Below, one piece after another: positions 1 to 8,380 of a stretch of 64,000 nt of DNA (position 1 is the first letter of the stretch; each line of letters opens with the position of its first letter). The translations under genes were made by a program, and so were the position numbers. The stretch is from NCBI RefSeq assembly GCF_920984675.1, contig NZ_CAKLBV010000008.1, forward strand, positions 48,052-112,051. Reading direction: 5' to 3'. The stretch is from Methylobacterium sp. Leaf118. GTDB lineage: Bacteria > Pseudomonadota > Alphaproteobacteria > Rhizobiales > Beijerinckiaceae. The notes under the pieces were generated by a model. That model was not told where the DNA came from. It ran no database searches and worked only from the letters and a program-made list of their open reading frames with translations.

Positions 1-1
1 C

Positions 2-223
2 ACGGTCGCGACCATCAAGGACCTGCTGGAGACGCGGGTGCGTCCGGCGGTGGCGGGCGACGGCGGCGACATCACCTTCCGCGGCTACCGCGATGGGATC
101 GTCTATCTGGAGATGAAGGGCGCCTGCTCGGGCTGCCCGTCCTCCACCGCGACCCTGCGCCAGGGCGTGCAGAACCTGTTCCGCCACTTCCTGCCCGCCG
201 TGCGCGAGGTCCAGGCGATCTGA
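2..223 (+). CDS. NifU family Fe-S scaffold protein, C-terminal part (5' truncated by window edge)
   Basis: The frame is open from the first bases of the window to the TGA at 221, so only the last 73 or so residues of a longer protein are present. The visible part is the NifU C-terminal domain: a conserved IKDLLETRVRP helix, GGDI, and the CxxC pair in CSGCPSS that binds a 4Fe-4S cluster in this family. Family members of this kind (Nfu) carry Fe-S clusters to target apoproteins in the cytoplasm; full proteins are about 185-190 residues with an extra N-terminal Nfu_N domain, which would lie left of the window. It is followed on the same strand by tsaB after a 159-bp gap. Confidence 0.9.
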   Translation, partial: TVATIKDLLETRVRPAVAGDGGDITFRGYRDGIVYLEMKGACSGCPSSTATLRQGVQNLFRHFLPAVREVQAI

Positions 224-382
224 TCCGGGGCCGTCCGGCCCCAGCCGGGCTGGCCTCCCTGCAACACCCGCGCGGCTTCCTGGGGAGGCCGGCGGGCCCG
301 GCGCTGACGAGGCCGCCGTTTCGGCTTAGAACTCTGTCCGAAGGGTGGGCATCGCGGCCCGCCACCGAAGGATGGGGACGGT

Positions 383-1063
383 TTGCGGATCCTAGCGATC
401 GATACGGCGCTCGAAGCCTGCGCCGCCTGCGTGGCCACCGATGCCAGCGACGATCTCCTCGCCGAGGAATCGATGGCGCTCTCGCGCGGCCATGCCGAGG
501 CCCTGCTGCCGCTGATCGAGCGGGTGATGGCGCGGGTCGAGGGCGGGTTCGGGAGCCTGTCGCGGGTCGCCGTCACCGTCGGCCCGGGCAGCTATACCGG
601 TCTCAGGGTCGGGCTCTCCGCGGCACGGGCGATCGGGCTGGCCACCCACATTCCGGTCGTCGGCGTCACGACGCTCTCGGCTCTGCTCGCGCCGCAGCTC
701 GCCCTCAACGGCGAGGCGCTGATCGTGGCCGCGATCGATGCCCGCCACGGTGCCGTCTATCTCCAGGCGATGAGCGTCGGCGAGGGCGTGGTGATTCCCC
801 CGCGCCATCTGCCCATCGAGGAGGCGGCCCGGCTGCTCGGCGCCCGCAGGGTGATCCTGACGGGCTCGGGCGCCGCGGTGCTGGCTCCGGCGGCCACGGC
901 GGCGGGCGCCTCGGTCGAGATTGCCGGGACCGGCGCGCCCCAGATCGCCTGGGTCGCCTCCCTCGGTCTCGTGGCCGATCCCGGGCAGGCCCTGCCGCGC
1001 CCCCTCTATCTGCGCGGGCCCGATGCCCGGCCGCAGGATCACGCCAGGATCGCGCGGGCATGA
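383..1063 (+). CDS. tsaB: tRNA N6-threonylcarbamoyladenosine (t6A) biosynthesis protein TsaB
   Basis: 226 residues, usual for TsaB. The N-terminus MRILAIDTALEACAACV is the ASKHA-fold opening of the family, and VGPGSYTGLRVGL (about residues 72-84) is its most conserved stretch. TsaB pairs with TsaD and TsaE to transfer the threonylcarbamoyl group to A37 of ANN-decoding tRNAs; it is a catalytically silent paralogue of TsaD. The start is TTG at 383, the first start giving the full family N-terminus. Its last 4 nt (ATGA) overlap the start of rimI, so the two are translationally coupled, an arrangement common in this order. Confidence 0.95.
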   Translation: MRILAIDTALEACAACVATDASDDLLAEESMALSRGHAEALLPLIERVMARVEGGFGSLSRVAVTVGPGSYTGLRVGLSAARAIGLATHIPVVGVTTLSALLAPQLALNGEALIVAAIDARHGAVYLQAMSVGEGVVIPPRHLPIEEAARLLGARRVILTGSGAAVLAPAATAAGASVEIAGTGAPQIAWVASLGLVADPGQALPRPLYLRGPDARPQDHARIARA

Positions 1064-1581
1064 ACCGGCCGCTCTCTCCCTTCTGGGCCCTCGACTGGTG
1101 GTCGGCGTGGTGGGACGCCTGGGGCGCCACGCCCTTCGTCGCCCCTCTGCGCGATGCCGGCCAGGCCCGCGCCCTGGAGAAGCTGCACGCCACCGCCTTC
1201 GCACGGCCCTGGGCCGCCCACGAGTTCGAGCGGTTGCTCTGCGAGCGCTCCACGGAGGCGCATGCCCTGTGGCGCGGCGGCTCGATGCTCGGCTTCGTGC
1301 TCTCCCGCAAGGCCGTGGACGAGGCGGAGATCCTCACCATCGTCCTGGCGCCCTCGGCCCGGGGCGGCGGCCACAGCACCCGCCTGCTGCGCGACCACCT
1401 GACCGCCTTGGCCTTCGGGGGCGTGCGCACGGTCCATCTCGAGGTGGACGAGGGCAACGCGCCCGCGCTCAAGCTCTATCAGCGGGCGGGTTTCGTGCGG
1501 GTCGGCGAGCGCAAGGGCTACTATCCCCTTCCCGACGGGAGCCGGGCCACGGCGCTGACCATGAGCGCGACGCTCTCGTGA
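1060..1581 (+). CDS. rimI: Ribosomal-protein-alanine N-acetyltransferase (GNAT family)
   Basis: 173-residue GNAT protein. The acetyl-CoA binding motif A is seen around APSARGGGHSTRLL (about residues 104-117), followed by the RimI-type HLEVDEGNAPALKLYQRAGF and the C-terminal GERKGYYPLPDG. RimI acetylates the N-terminal alanine of ribosomal protein S18. An N-terminal extension rich in Trp precedes the GNAT core. The ATG overlaps the tsaB stop. General GNAT substrates cannot be excluded, but the tsaB-rimI pairing supports RimI. Confidence 0.88.
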   Translation: MNRPLSPFWALDWWSAWWDAWGATPFVAPLRDAGQARALEKLHATAFARPWAAHEFERLLCERSTEAHALWRGGSMLGFVLSRKAVDEAEILTIVLAPSARGGGHSTRLLRDHLTALAFGGVRTVHLEVDEGNAPALKLYQRAGFVRVGERKGYYPLPDGSRATALTMSATLS

Positions 1582-1600
1582 GCGGCACGACCGGCGCGTG

Positions 1601-2488
1601 ATGACCCGCCTCGGCAACGGCCTGCGTCTGGCCCTCCAGGCACTAGCCTTCCTGATCCTGGCCGGCCCGCAATGGATGAGCTTGCGCTTCGGGAGCGGTC
1701 GGCTCGCCGGGCGCCTGCCGGTGTGGTTCCACCGCCTGTTCCTGCGGCTGTTCTCCGTTCGGGTGACCCAGACCGGCACGCCGCCGCCCCGCGGCGAGCC
1801 GGCCCTCGTGCTCGCCAACCACGTCTCCTGGCTCGACATCGTGGTGCTGGGCTCGTTGCGCCCGCTCTCCTTCGTGGCGAAGTCCGAGATCGCGGGCTGG
1901 CCGGTGATCGGCAGCCTCGCGCGGCTCCAGCGCACGGTCTTCATCGAGCGGTCCAAGCGGGCGGCCACCGCCAGCGTCAACGCCACGGTCGGCGAGCGGC
2001 TCGCCAATGGCGACCTGATCGTGCTGTTCGCGGAGGGAACCACGGGCGACGGCCTGTATCTCCTGCCGTTCCGCTCATCCCTCGTCGGCGCCGCCCGCAC
2101 GGCCCTCGCCGCCGAGGCCGGCGGTCTCGCCCATATCCGGCTGCAGCCCCTGGCGCTCAGCTATCTCCGCCGCAACGGCCTGCCGATCACCCGGGCCGAG
2201 CGGCCGGAGGTGGCCTGGTACGGCGACATGGAGCTGGCACCGCACCTCGCCTTGTTCGCGACCCGCGGCCCCATCGACGTGCAGGTCGCCTGGGGGGCGC
2301 CGATCGCCTTCGAGGCCGCCACCGACCGCAAGCGCGCGACCGCCCAGGCCGAGGCGACCGTGCGGCAGGCGCTCCGGGCGACCCGGGGCGGCCCGTCGAC
2401 CACCCTGCCGGCTGCGCCCGGCCGCGCGCCGGCGGGGCGGATGTCCGAGGACGTAGACGTCTCGGCACCGGACGTGGCGGCGGTGTGA
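1601..2488 (+). CDS. 1-acyl-sn-glycerol-3-phosphate acyltransferase family protein (PlsC/OlsA-like)
   Basis: 295 residues. An N-terminal hydrophobic segment (about residues 8-25) anchors it in the inner membrane. The acyltransferase signature NHVSWLD gives the HX4D pair (His about 74, Asp about 79), and FAEGTTGDG (about 143-151) is the substrate-binding EGTT block. The family transfers acyl chains to lysophosphatidic acid (PlsC) or to lyso-ornithine lipid (OlsA); the sequence alone does not separate these. GTG at 1598 is an alternative start directly before the ATG. It lies 16-19 nt after rimI and probably belongs to the same operon. Confidence 0.85.
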   Translation: MTRLGNGLRLALQALAFLILAGPQWMSLRFGSGRLAGRLPVWFHRLFLRLFSVRVTQTGTPPPRGEPALVLANHVSWLDIVVLGSLRPLSFVAKSEIAGWPVIGSLARLQRTVFIERSKRAATASVNATVGERLANGDLIVLFAEGTTGDGLYLLPFRSSLVGAARTALAAEAGGLAHIRLQPLALSYLRRNGLPITRAERPEVAWYGDMELAPHLALFATRGPIDVQVAWGAPIAFEAATDRKRATAQAEATVRQALRATRGGPSTTLPAAPGRAPAGRMSEDVDVSAPDVAAV

Positions 2489-2491
2489 GGT

Positions 2492-3007
2492 TCAGCCCGG
2501 GAGCGGGAAATGGGCGGCCTGCCCGCGATGAGCGCCGGCCTCGTCGATGAGTTGCCACACCACGCCGTCGGCGATCGGAAAGCGTCGGCCCGCCTTGTCG
2601 ATGCGCAGGCCGGCATAGTGCGCGACGAAGCCGTCGCGGGCCACCGCCTCGAGCAAACGCTGGCGCTCGGCCCGCTCCGGCGCCTCCGCCGAGAGCCGCG
2701 AGGGCATCCCGACGATCTCCTCCCAGGCATAGCCAAAGGCCCGCTGCGCCGCCCGGTTGGCGTAGACGAAGCATGGATCCTCGGCGGTGTCGTGCGCCAG
2801 AACGGCGAAGGGCGCCTGCGCGTAGAGCCAGTCCGGCCCGAGGCCGGGCTCCGGCAGGAGCGGGCGGCCGACGAGGCGCCGGTGGCTTCCGGTGAGCAGG
2901 GCGAAGAACGCCGCATCGTTGCGCAGGTCCAAAGTGGGCCTCTCCGATTCCCGAACAGGTCGTTCTTCCGGCGGAAGCGTGCTAGAGGGCCCAACAGCCG
3001 GAAACAT
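2492..3007 (-). CDS. MEKHLA domain protein (PAS-like)
   Basis: 171 residues on the strand opposite to its neighbours. The body matches the MEKHLA family: an early [18 protein letters not shown] helix, then [38 protein letters not shown] and, at the end, [18 protein letters not shown]. The family is PAS-like and probably binds a small ligand or acts as a sensor; its function is unknown. The first 20 or so residues are poorly ordered, and an internal GTG could be the true start. It converges with the acyltransferase gene 3 nt away and interrupts the tsaB-rimI-plsC and miaB-phoH run. Confidence 0.78.
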   Translation of the reverse strand: MFPAVGPSSTLPPEERPVRESERPTLDLRNDAAFFALLTGSHRRLVGRPLLPEPGLGPDWLYAQAPFAVLAHDTAEDPCFVYANRAAQRAFGYAWEEIVGMPSRLSAEAPERAERQRLLEAVARDGFVAHYAGLRIDKAGRRFPIADGVVWQLIDEAGAHRGQAAHFPLPG

Positions 3008-3054
3008 TTCGTTTCGACGAAGCGCACCGCCTGCGGGCGGCAGGGTTTGCGATC

Positions 3055-4395
3055 TTGAAGAAAGCCTACGTCAAGTCCTACGGCTGCCAGATGAACGCCT
3101 ACGACGCCGGCCGCATGGCCGACGTTCTGGCCGCGGAGGGCTACAGCGCCACCGAGGCGGTGGAGGAGGCCGACATCGTCGTCCTCAACACCTGCCACAT
3201 CCGCGAGAAGGCGGCCGAGAAGGTCTATTCGGAGCTCGGGCGCCTGCGCGTCCTCAAGGGCGAGCGGGCGGAGGCCGGGCAGGACACCCGCATCGTCGTG
3301 GCGGGCTGCGTCGCGCAGGCCGAGGGTCGGGAAATTCTCGCGCGCGCGCCGGCTGTCGACGTGGTGGTGGGCCCGCAGAGCTACCACCGCCTGCCGGACC
3401 TGCTGCGCCGCTCCCGCGAGGGCCGCGTCGTCGACACCGAGTTCCCGCTGGAGGACAAGTTCGATCACCTGCCCGCGCGGCGCAACCGCGGCGTCACCGG
3501 CTTCCTCACCGTTCAGGAAGGCTGCGACAAGTTCTGCGCCTTCTGCGTGGTGCCCTATACCCGCGGCGCCGAAGTCTCGCGCTCGGTCGCGGCGGTGGTC
3601 GAGGAGGCGCGCCGCCTCGTCGCGGACGGGGTGCGCGAGATCACCCTGATCGGCCAGAACGTGAACGCCTATCACGGCGACGGGCCGGACGGGACGCCGG
3701 CCAGCCTCGGCCATCTGATGGACGCGCTCCGTGCGGTGCCGGGCCTCCTGCGCCTGCGCTACACGACGAGCCACCCGAACGACTTCACGGACGACCTGAT
3801 CGCCGCGCACGAAAACAATCCGCTCGTGATGCCCTACCTGCACCTGCCGGTGCAGTCGGGCTCGGACCGCATCCTGCACGCCATGAACCGCCGGCACACC
3901 GGTGACACCTATCGCCGGCTGATCGAGCGCATCCGCCGCGCCCGGCCCGACATCGCCCTGTCCTCCGACTTCATCGTCGGCTTCCCCGGCGAGACCGACG
4001 CGGATTTCGCTGACACGATGCGGCTCGTCTCCGAGATCGGCTTCGCCGCGGCGTTCTCGTTCAAGTACAGCCCCCGGGCCGGCACGCCCGCGGCCGAACG
4101 GGACGACGCGGTGCCCGAGGCGGTGAAGTCCGAGCGGCTGGCCGCCCTTCAGCAGAGCCTCGATGCGCAGCGCCACGCCTTCAACGAGGCCGCCGTCGGG
4201 ACGGTGACGGAAATCCTGGTCGAGAAGTCCGGCCGGCATCCGGGCCAGGTCGCAGGCAAGACGCCCCATCTCCAGGCGGTGCAGTTCGACGCGCCCACCG
4301 CGACCATCGGCACCCTGGTGCCGGTCAGGATCGTCCGCGCGGGCTCGAACAGCCTGTTCGGCGAGATCGTGGGCGATGCGGCGGCGGCCGCGTGA
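3055..4395 (+). CDS. miaB: tRNA-2-methylthio-N6-dimethylallyladenosine synthase
   Basis: 446 residues, standard for MiaB. The N-terminal MTTase domain shows its three cluster cysteines (C11 in YGCQMN, C47 in [10 protein letters not shown]85 in AGCVAQ). The radical-SAM motif CDKFCAFC supplies C157, C161 and C164. The TRAM domain forms the C-terminus (about 375-440). The enzyme methylthiolates i6A37 in tRNAs that read UNN codons, using two 4Fe-4S clusters. Start is TTG at 3055, which gives the typical [13 protein letters not shown] beginning. phoH follows 27 nt later, a classic pairing. Confidence 0.96.
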   Translation: MKKAYVKSYGCQMNAYDAGRMADVLAAEGYSATEAVEEADIVVLNTCHIREKAAEKVYSELGRLRVLKGERAEAGQDTRIVVAGCVAQAEGREILARAPAVDVVVGPQSYHRLPDLLRRSREGRVVDTEFPLEDKFDHLPARRNRGVTGFLTVQEGCDKFCAFCVVPYTRGAEVSRSVAAVVEEARRLVADGVREITLIGQNVNAYHGDGPDGTPASLGHLMDALRAVPGLLRLRYTTSHPNDFTDDLIAAHENNPLVMPYLHLPVQSGSDRILHAMNRRHTGDTYRRLIERIRRARPDIALSSDFIVGFPGETDADFADTMRLVSEIGFAAAFSFKYSPRAGTPAAERDDAVPEAVKSERLAALQQSLDAQRHAFNEAAVGTVTEILVEKSGRHPGQVAGKTPHLQAVQFDAPTATIGTLVPVRIVRAGSNSLFGEIVGDAAAAA

Positions 4396-4422
4396 CCTAT
4401 ATGCGCATCATGACTGAGCAGG

Positions 4423-5535
4423 GTGAGAAGCGTGCCGATTGACGTTGCGTCCGCCCGCGGTCCTTCGGGGAAGGGCCGCGCCCCGACGCCGCGCCCCGGC
4501 CTCGCCGAGACCGTCGAGGTCTCGCTCACCTTCGACGACAACCGCCTCGCCAGCCTCGTCTTCGGCCAGTACGACCAGAACGTCGCCCATATCGAGCGGC
4601 GCCTCGGCATCACCGGGACGGCGCTCGGCAACCATCTCGTCGTCAAGGGCGCGCCCGACGCCGCCGAGAAGGCCCGGCGGGTGTTCGAGCGGCTCTATGC
4701 CCGCGTCCAGAAGGGCGGCACCGCGCTCAACCTCGGCGACGTGGACGGGGTGATCCAGGAGGTCACCGTCCAGGGCAACCTGTTCCCCTCCGCCGAGATC
4801 GCCGCCGATCCGGGTCGGGAGCCGTTCGACCAGATCGCCACCCGCAAGCGCGGCGCCGTGCGCGCCCGCAACGCGGCGCAGAGCGACTACATCAAGCTGC
4901 TGCGCGCCAACGAACTCGTCTTCGCGGAAGGGCCGGCCGGCACCGGCAAGACCTGGCTCGCCGTGGGCCACGCGGTCTCGCTGCTGGAGCAGGGACATGC
5001 CGAGCGGCTGATCCTGTCGCGGCCTGCGGTCGAGGCCGGCGAGCGGCTCGGCTTTCTGCCCGGCGACATGCGCGAGAAGGTCGATCCGTATCTGCGCCCG
5101 ATCTACGACGCGCTCTACGATTTCATGGAGGCCCGCCATGTCGATCGTGGCCTCCAGACCGGCATCATCGAGATCGCCCCGCTCGCCTTCATGCGCGGGC
5201 GCACGCTGACCAACGCCGTGGTCCTGCTCGACGAGGCGCAGAACACCACCTCGATGCAGATGAAGATGTTTCTGACGCGGCTCGGCGAGAACTCGCGCAT
5301 GATCGTCACCGGCGATCCGAGCCAGATCGACCTGCCGCCGGGCCAGAAATCGGGCCTCGTCGAGGCGGTCAACGTGCTCGACGGCGTCGAGGGCATCGGC
5401 CGGGTCCGCTTCCGCGACGTGGACGTGGTGCGCCACGACCTCGTGCGCCGCATCGTCACCGCCTACGAATCCGCCGCCCATGGCGAGCAGGAGGCCGACC
5501 GCAACCCCAACCCGCGGCGCCGGCCGCTGGCGTGA
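4423..5535 (+). CDS. phoH: PhoH-like ATPase
   Basis: 370 residues. A KH-like N-terminal segment (about 20-110) is followed by the PhoH ATPase core: Walker A GPAGTGKTWLA at about residue 170, RPAVEAGERLGFLPGD, and Walker B VVLLDEAQN. The family is a predicted RNA-associated ATPase often found with ybeY, whose RNase it may assist. Start is uncertain: GTG at 4423 or GTG at 4432. It is co-directional with miaB. The usual followers ybeY, a CorC-type gene and lnt are absent, as the strand switches after this gene. Confidence 0.92.
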   Translation: MRSVPIDVASARGPSGKGRAPTPRPGLAETVEVSLTFDDNRLASLVFGQYDQNVAHIERRLGITGTALGNHLVVKGAPDAAEKARRVFERLYARVQKGGTALNLGDVDGVIQEVTVQGNLFPSAEIAADPGREPFDQIATRKRGAVRARNAAQSDYIKLLRANELVFAEGPAGTGKTWLAVGHAVSLLEQGHAERLILSRPAVEAGERLGFLPGDMREKVDPYLRPIYDALYDFMEARHVDRGLQTGIIEIAPLAFMRGRTLTNAVVLLDEAQNTTSMQMKMFLTRLGENSRMIVTGDPSQIDLPPGQKSGLVEAVNVLDGVEGIGRVRFRDVDVVRHDLVRRIVTAYESAAHGEQEADRNPNPRRRPLA

Positions 5536-5659
5536 GGCCGAGCCCGGTCTCGGCGCCAGCGTCGTCCGCCTCACCCGCTGAGGGCGCGCGCGCCAGACGC
5601 GGGTCGAGCGGGCCTATAGCGGACGGCGCGGCCCGAACCGGGCGGCCGCGGACCGATCC

Positions 5660-6007
5660 TCAGCGCAGCGGCGGCGAGCGGTAGGCGGGCGCTAGCATGT
5701 AGGTCTCGGACTGGCGGCGCGGGCCGCGTTCCGTCAAAACCGTCATCTGGTCGTAGTAGTCGTTGCCGGTCACGCCGAAGCTGCCGCCGTTCATCACCGT
5801 CGGCACCGGCACGGCGCCGATAGCGCGCAGGTCCCGGCCATCCGTCGAGATCGGCGGACCGGGGAAGCGGCCGGTATCGGGATCGATCTCCAGCACCTGC
5901 GGCCCGCGCGCGCCGCCATAGGGGCGGTCGCCCAGGCCCTGGGCCAGGGCCGCGTCAGCGACGGTCAGCCCGAGCAGGGCGGCGAGGACGATGCGGATCT
6001 GGACCAC
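5660..6007 (-). CDS. Small secreted hypothetical protein
   Basis: 115 residues starting at GTG 6007, chosen because it opens directly into a signal peptide (VQIRIVLAALLGLTVADAALAQ, cut here at the AQ) and has a GGAG about 7 nt upstream; the open frame extends further upstream but that part has no protein-like character. The mature part is Gly/Pro-rich with no recognised domain, and includes VLEIDPDTGRFPGPP and GGSFGVTGNDYYDQ. Probably periplasmic or exported. Convergent with phoH. No function is proposed. Confidence 0.62.
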   Translation of the reverse strand: MVQIRIVLAALLGLTVADAALAQGLGDRPYGGARGPQVLEIDPDTGRFPGPPISTDGRDLRAIGAVPVPTVMNGGSFGVTGNDYYDQMTVLTERGPRRQSETYMLAPAYRSPPLR

Positions 6008-6125
6008 GGGCGGGCTCCGTTCCTGTCGGGCTCGGCAACCCCGCGGCGACCAGCGGTCGCGGCAGGGACGGCAGTGTCGAGGGTGATCAAGCCTGAAACG
6101 TGACAACGAAGGCTTGACGGGCGAC

Positions 6126-6341
6126 TCAGCCCTTGGAGTGCAGAACGGGACGCTGCTCGCGCAGGCGCGGCTCGCAGCCGACCCGGTAGGCGTTGAGGAC
6201 CAACGGGGCGGTGGAGCAATCATAGGCCTCGTCGGGCGACGGGGCGGGCACCGGGTCGCGGGCCACGATGGGGTGGGGGGCGCAGGCTCCGACGGCGGCA
6301 CCGGCGAGCGCCAGAGCGGCGAAGAGCTTCAGGCGGCGCAT
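6126..6341 (-). CDS. Small lipoprotein
   Basis: 71 residues from ATG 6341. MRRLKLFAALALAGAAVGAC is a lipoprotein signal peptide with the lipobox VGAC, so Cys20 would be lipidated. The mature part has two more cysteines (YDCSTA and VGCEP) that could form a disulfide. No known family. It lies 118 nt upstream of the GTG of the secreted protein at 5660-6007, same strand. Confidence 0.6.
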   Translation of the reverse strand: MRRLKLFAALALAGAAVGACAPHPIVARDPVPAPSPDEAYDCSTAPLVLNAYRVGCEPRLREQRPVLHSKG

Positions 6342-6515
6342 GCGAATCCTCGGAACGCGACCGGCCGCCGAGCCGGGCCCGGCGGCGGAACGGGAGGAGA
6401 CCCTGCGGACGGACGGCGCGGCTGACAAGCGTCGCCGTGCCGTCCTGGGGGATGGGGGGCGCGAATGCCGGTCCCTGTCGCCCCGCCGCAACATCCCGCG
6501 GCGGGGCAAGCGCGG

Positions 6516-7736
6516 CTACACCGCCTTCTGCATCGGCACGACGTTGTGGAGCGTGCGGTCGGAATTGTCGAAGAAGCGGCGGATGTTGCGCGCCGCCTGC
6601 CGGATGCGCTGCTCGTTCTCGACCAGCGCGATGCGCACGTAGTCGTCGCCGTGCTCGCCGAAGCCGATGCCGGGAGCCACCGCCACGTCGGACTTCTCCA
6701 GCAGCAGCTTCGAGAATTCGAGGCTGCCGAGCGGCCGGTACTTTTCCGGGATCGGCACCCAGGCGAACATGGAGGCCTCGGGCACCGGCAGCTTCCAGCC
6801 GGCCTTGCCGAAGGATTCGATCAGCGCGTCGCGGCGCTTCTTATAGGTCGCGCGCATCTCCTTGATGCAGTCGTCGGGCCCGTTGAGCGCGGCGGTCGCG
6901 GCCACCTGGATCGGCGTGAAGGCGCCGTAATCGAGATAGGACTTCACGCGGGTCAGCGCGGCGAGCAGCCGCTCGTTGCCGACCGCGAACCCCATGCGCC
7001 AGCCGGCCATGGAGAAGGTCTTCGACAGGGAGGTGAACTCCACCGTCACGTCGATGGCGCCCGGCACCTGCAGCACGGAGGGCGGCGGGTTGGCGTCGTC
7101 GAAATAGACCTCGGCATAGGCGAGATCGGACAGGAGAATGAGCTCGTGCTTCTTCGCGAAGGCGACGAGGTCCCGGTAGAAGTCGAGGCTCGCGACGTAG
7201 GCGGTCGGGTTCGAGGGATAGCAGACCACCAGGGCCACGGGCTTCGGGATCGAATGGGCGACCGCCTTCTCCAGGGCCGGGAACATCGCCGGCGTCGGCT
7301 CGGCGGGCACGGAGCGGATCACGCCGCCGGCCATCAGGAAGCCGAAGGCGTGGATCGGGTAGCTCGGGTTGGGCACCAGCACGACGTCGCCCGGCGCGGT
7401 GATCGCCTGGGCCATGTTGGCGAAGCCTTCCTTCGAGCCGAGCGTCGCAACCACCTGGGTGTCGGGGTTGAGGCTCACGCCGAAGCGGCGCTGGTAATAG
7501 CCGGCCTGGGCCCGGCGCAGGCCGGCGATGCCCTTCGAGGCGGAATAGCGGTCGGTGCGCGGGCGGCCCGCCGTCTCGACCAGCTTGGCGATGACGTGGC
7601 GCGGGGCATCGAGATCCGGATTGCCCATGCCGAGATCGATGATGTCGGCGCCCTCGGCGCGGGCGGCGGCCTTGATCCGGTTGACCTGCTCGAAGACGTA
7701 AGGCGGAAGGCGCTTGATGCGATGGAAATCGGTCAT
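6516..7736 (-). CDS. alaC: PLP-dependent aminotransferase, AlaC / LL-diaminopimelate aminotransferase type
   Basis: 406 residues, fold type I class I aminotransferase. Start ATG 7736 gives the family's FHRIKRLPPYVFEQVN opening; the frame reaches further upstream but without family similarity. GMGNPDLDAP, SYPIHAFGF, NPTAYVA and SLSKTFSMAGWRMGF are seen, with the PLP-binding lysine at K239. Proteins of this exact type act as pyruvate-glutamate transaminases (AlaC of E. coli) and are often labelled LL-diaminopimelate aminotransferases; the alanine role is more likely because proteobacteria use the succinylase DAP route. Cytoplasmic; monocistronic. Confidence 0.86.
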   Translation of the reverse strand: MTDFHRIKRLPPYVFEQVNRIKAAARAEGADIIDLGMGNPDLDAPRHVIAKLVETAGRPRTDRYSASKGIAGLRRAQAGYYQRRFGVSLNPDTQVVATLGSKEGFANMAQAITAPGDVVLVPNPSYPIHAFGFLMAGGVIRSVPAEPTPAMFPALEKAVAHSIPKPVALVVCYPSNPTAYVASLDFYRDLVAFAKKHELILLSDLAYAEVYFDDANPPPSVLQVPGAIDVTVEFTSLSKTFSMAGWRMGFAVGNERLLAALTRVKSYLDYGAFTPIQVAATAALNGPDDCIKEMRATYKKRRDALIESFGKAGWKLPVPEASMFAWVPIPEKYRPLGSLEFSKLLLEKSDVAVAPGIGFGEHGDDYVRIALVENEQRIRQAARNIRRFFDNSDRTLHNVVPMQKAV

Positions 7737-7879
7737 GGCAGGGTCTGTCCGGTGTCGCGGAACGTTCCTCCCGCGCAGGCTTCGGCGGTGAGGAATCGCG
7801 CTGTTTACCATCGACGCGGGTCCGCGCCGACCGGTTTCTTGAACTTTGGACGCGCCAGCGCGGTCCGATGGCGCCGGGG

Positions 7880-7921
7880 CGAGGCCTTACTGCGCGGGAA
7901 CGAGGCCTTACTGCGCCGGGG
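7880..7921. repeat. 21-bp tandem repeat across the lipoprotein stop codon
   Basis: The block beginning CGAGGCCTTACTGCGC occurs at 7880 and again at 7901, a period of exactly 21 bp. Read on the minus strand it repeats the last codons (leu-x-pro-ala-gln-stop) of the lipoprotein ending at 7908, so the stop codon is duplicated in frame downstream. Confidence 0.7.
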
Positions 7922-8255
7922 CGAGTCCTTGGCCGGTCGCCTTGGCCGCCCCGTCGGCCGCCCGGCCCCGCGCCTCGTTGCGGCTGCGGGCGCCCTCGAG
8001 CTCCGCCTGGAGCGCCTTGAGCCCCTCGGAGTTACGGGCGCGGAAGGTTTTGGGCGCCGATTCGCCGACGGGCATGAAGCCGGCATCGGCCTTGCGCGAG
8101 CCGGCCACGAAATCCGGGGCCGCCGTCTCTTTCGGCCCGTAGCCCGCCGTGAGGAACGCGGCCTTCATCGGGTTCACGTCACTGGAGCAGCCGGCCACGG
8201 CAAGCGCCACCGGCAGAGCCAGGGCGACGACGCGGGCAAGGCGGCTCACGAGCAT
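7908..8255 (-). CDS. Lipoprotein of unknown function
   Basis: 115 residues from ATG 8255. MLVSRLARVVALALPVALAVAGCSS is a lipoprotein signal with lipobox VAGC. The mature region is about 90 residues, Ala/Lys/Glu-rich with a likely helical segment (EGLKALQAELEGARSRNEARGR). It carries no family I recognise. It is divergent from phaC with about 125 bp between the two starts. Confidence 0.62.
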   Translation of the reverse strand: MLVSRLARVVALALPVALAVAGCSSDVNPMKAAFLTAGYGPKETAAPDFVAGSRKADAGFMPVGESAPKTFRARNSEGLKALQAELEGARSRNEARGRAADGAAKATGQGLAPAQ

Positions 8256-8380
8256 GACAAACGGTCTGGAAATGGGACTGGGTGCGGGCGACATGTGTGG
8301 CGTGGAGCGTTAATTTGTCGGAAACGAGGCCCGCGGCGCGCGCGAGTGCGAATGACGGGCCGCTTGGGAGGATGTGTCGC

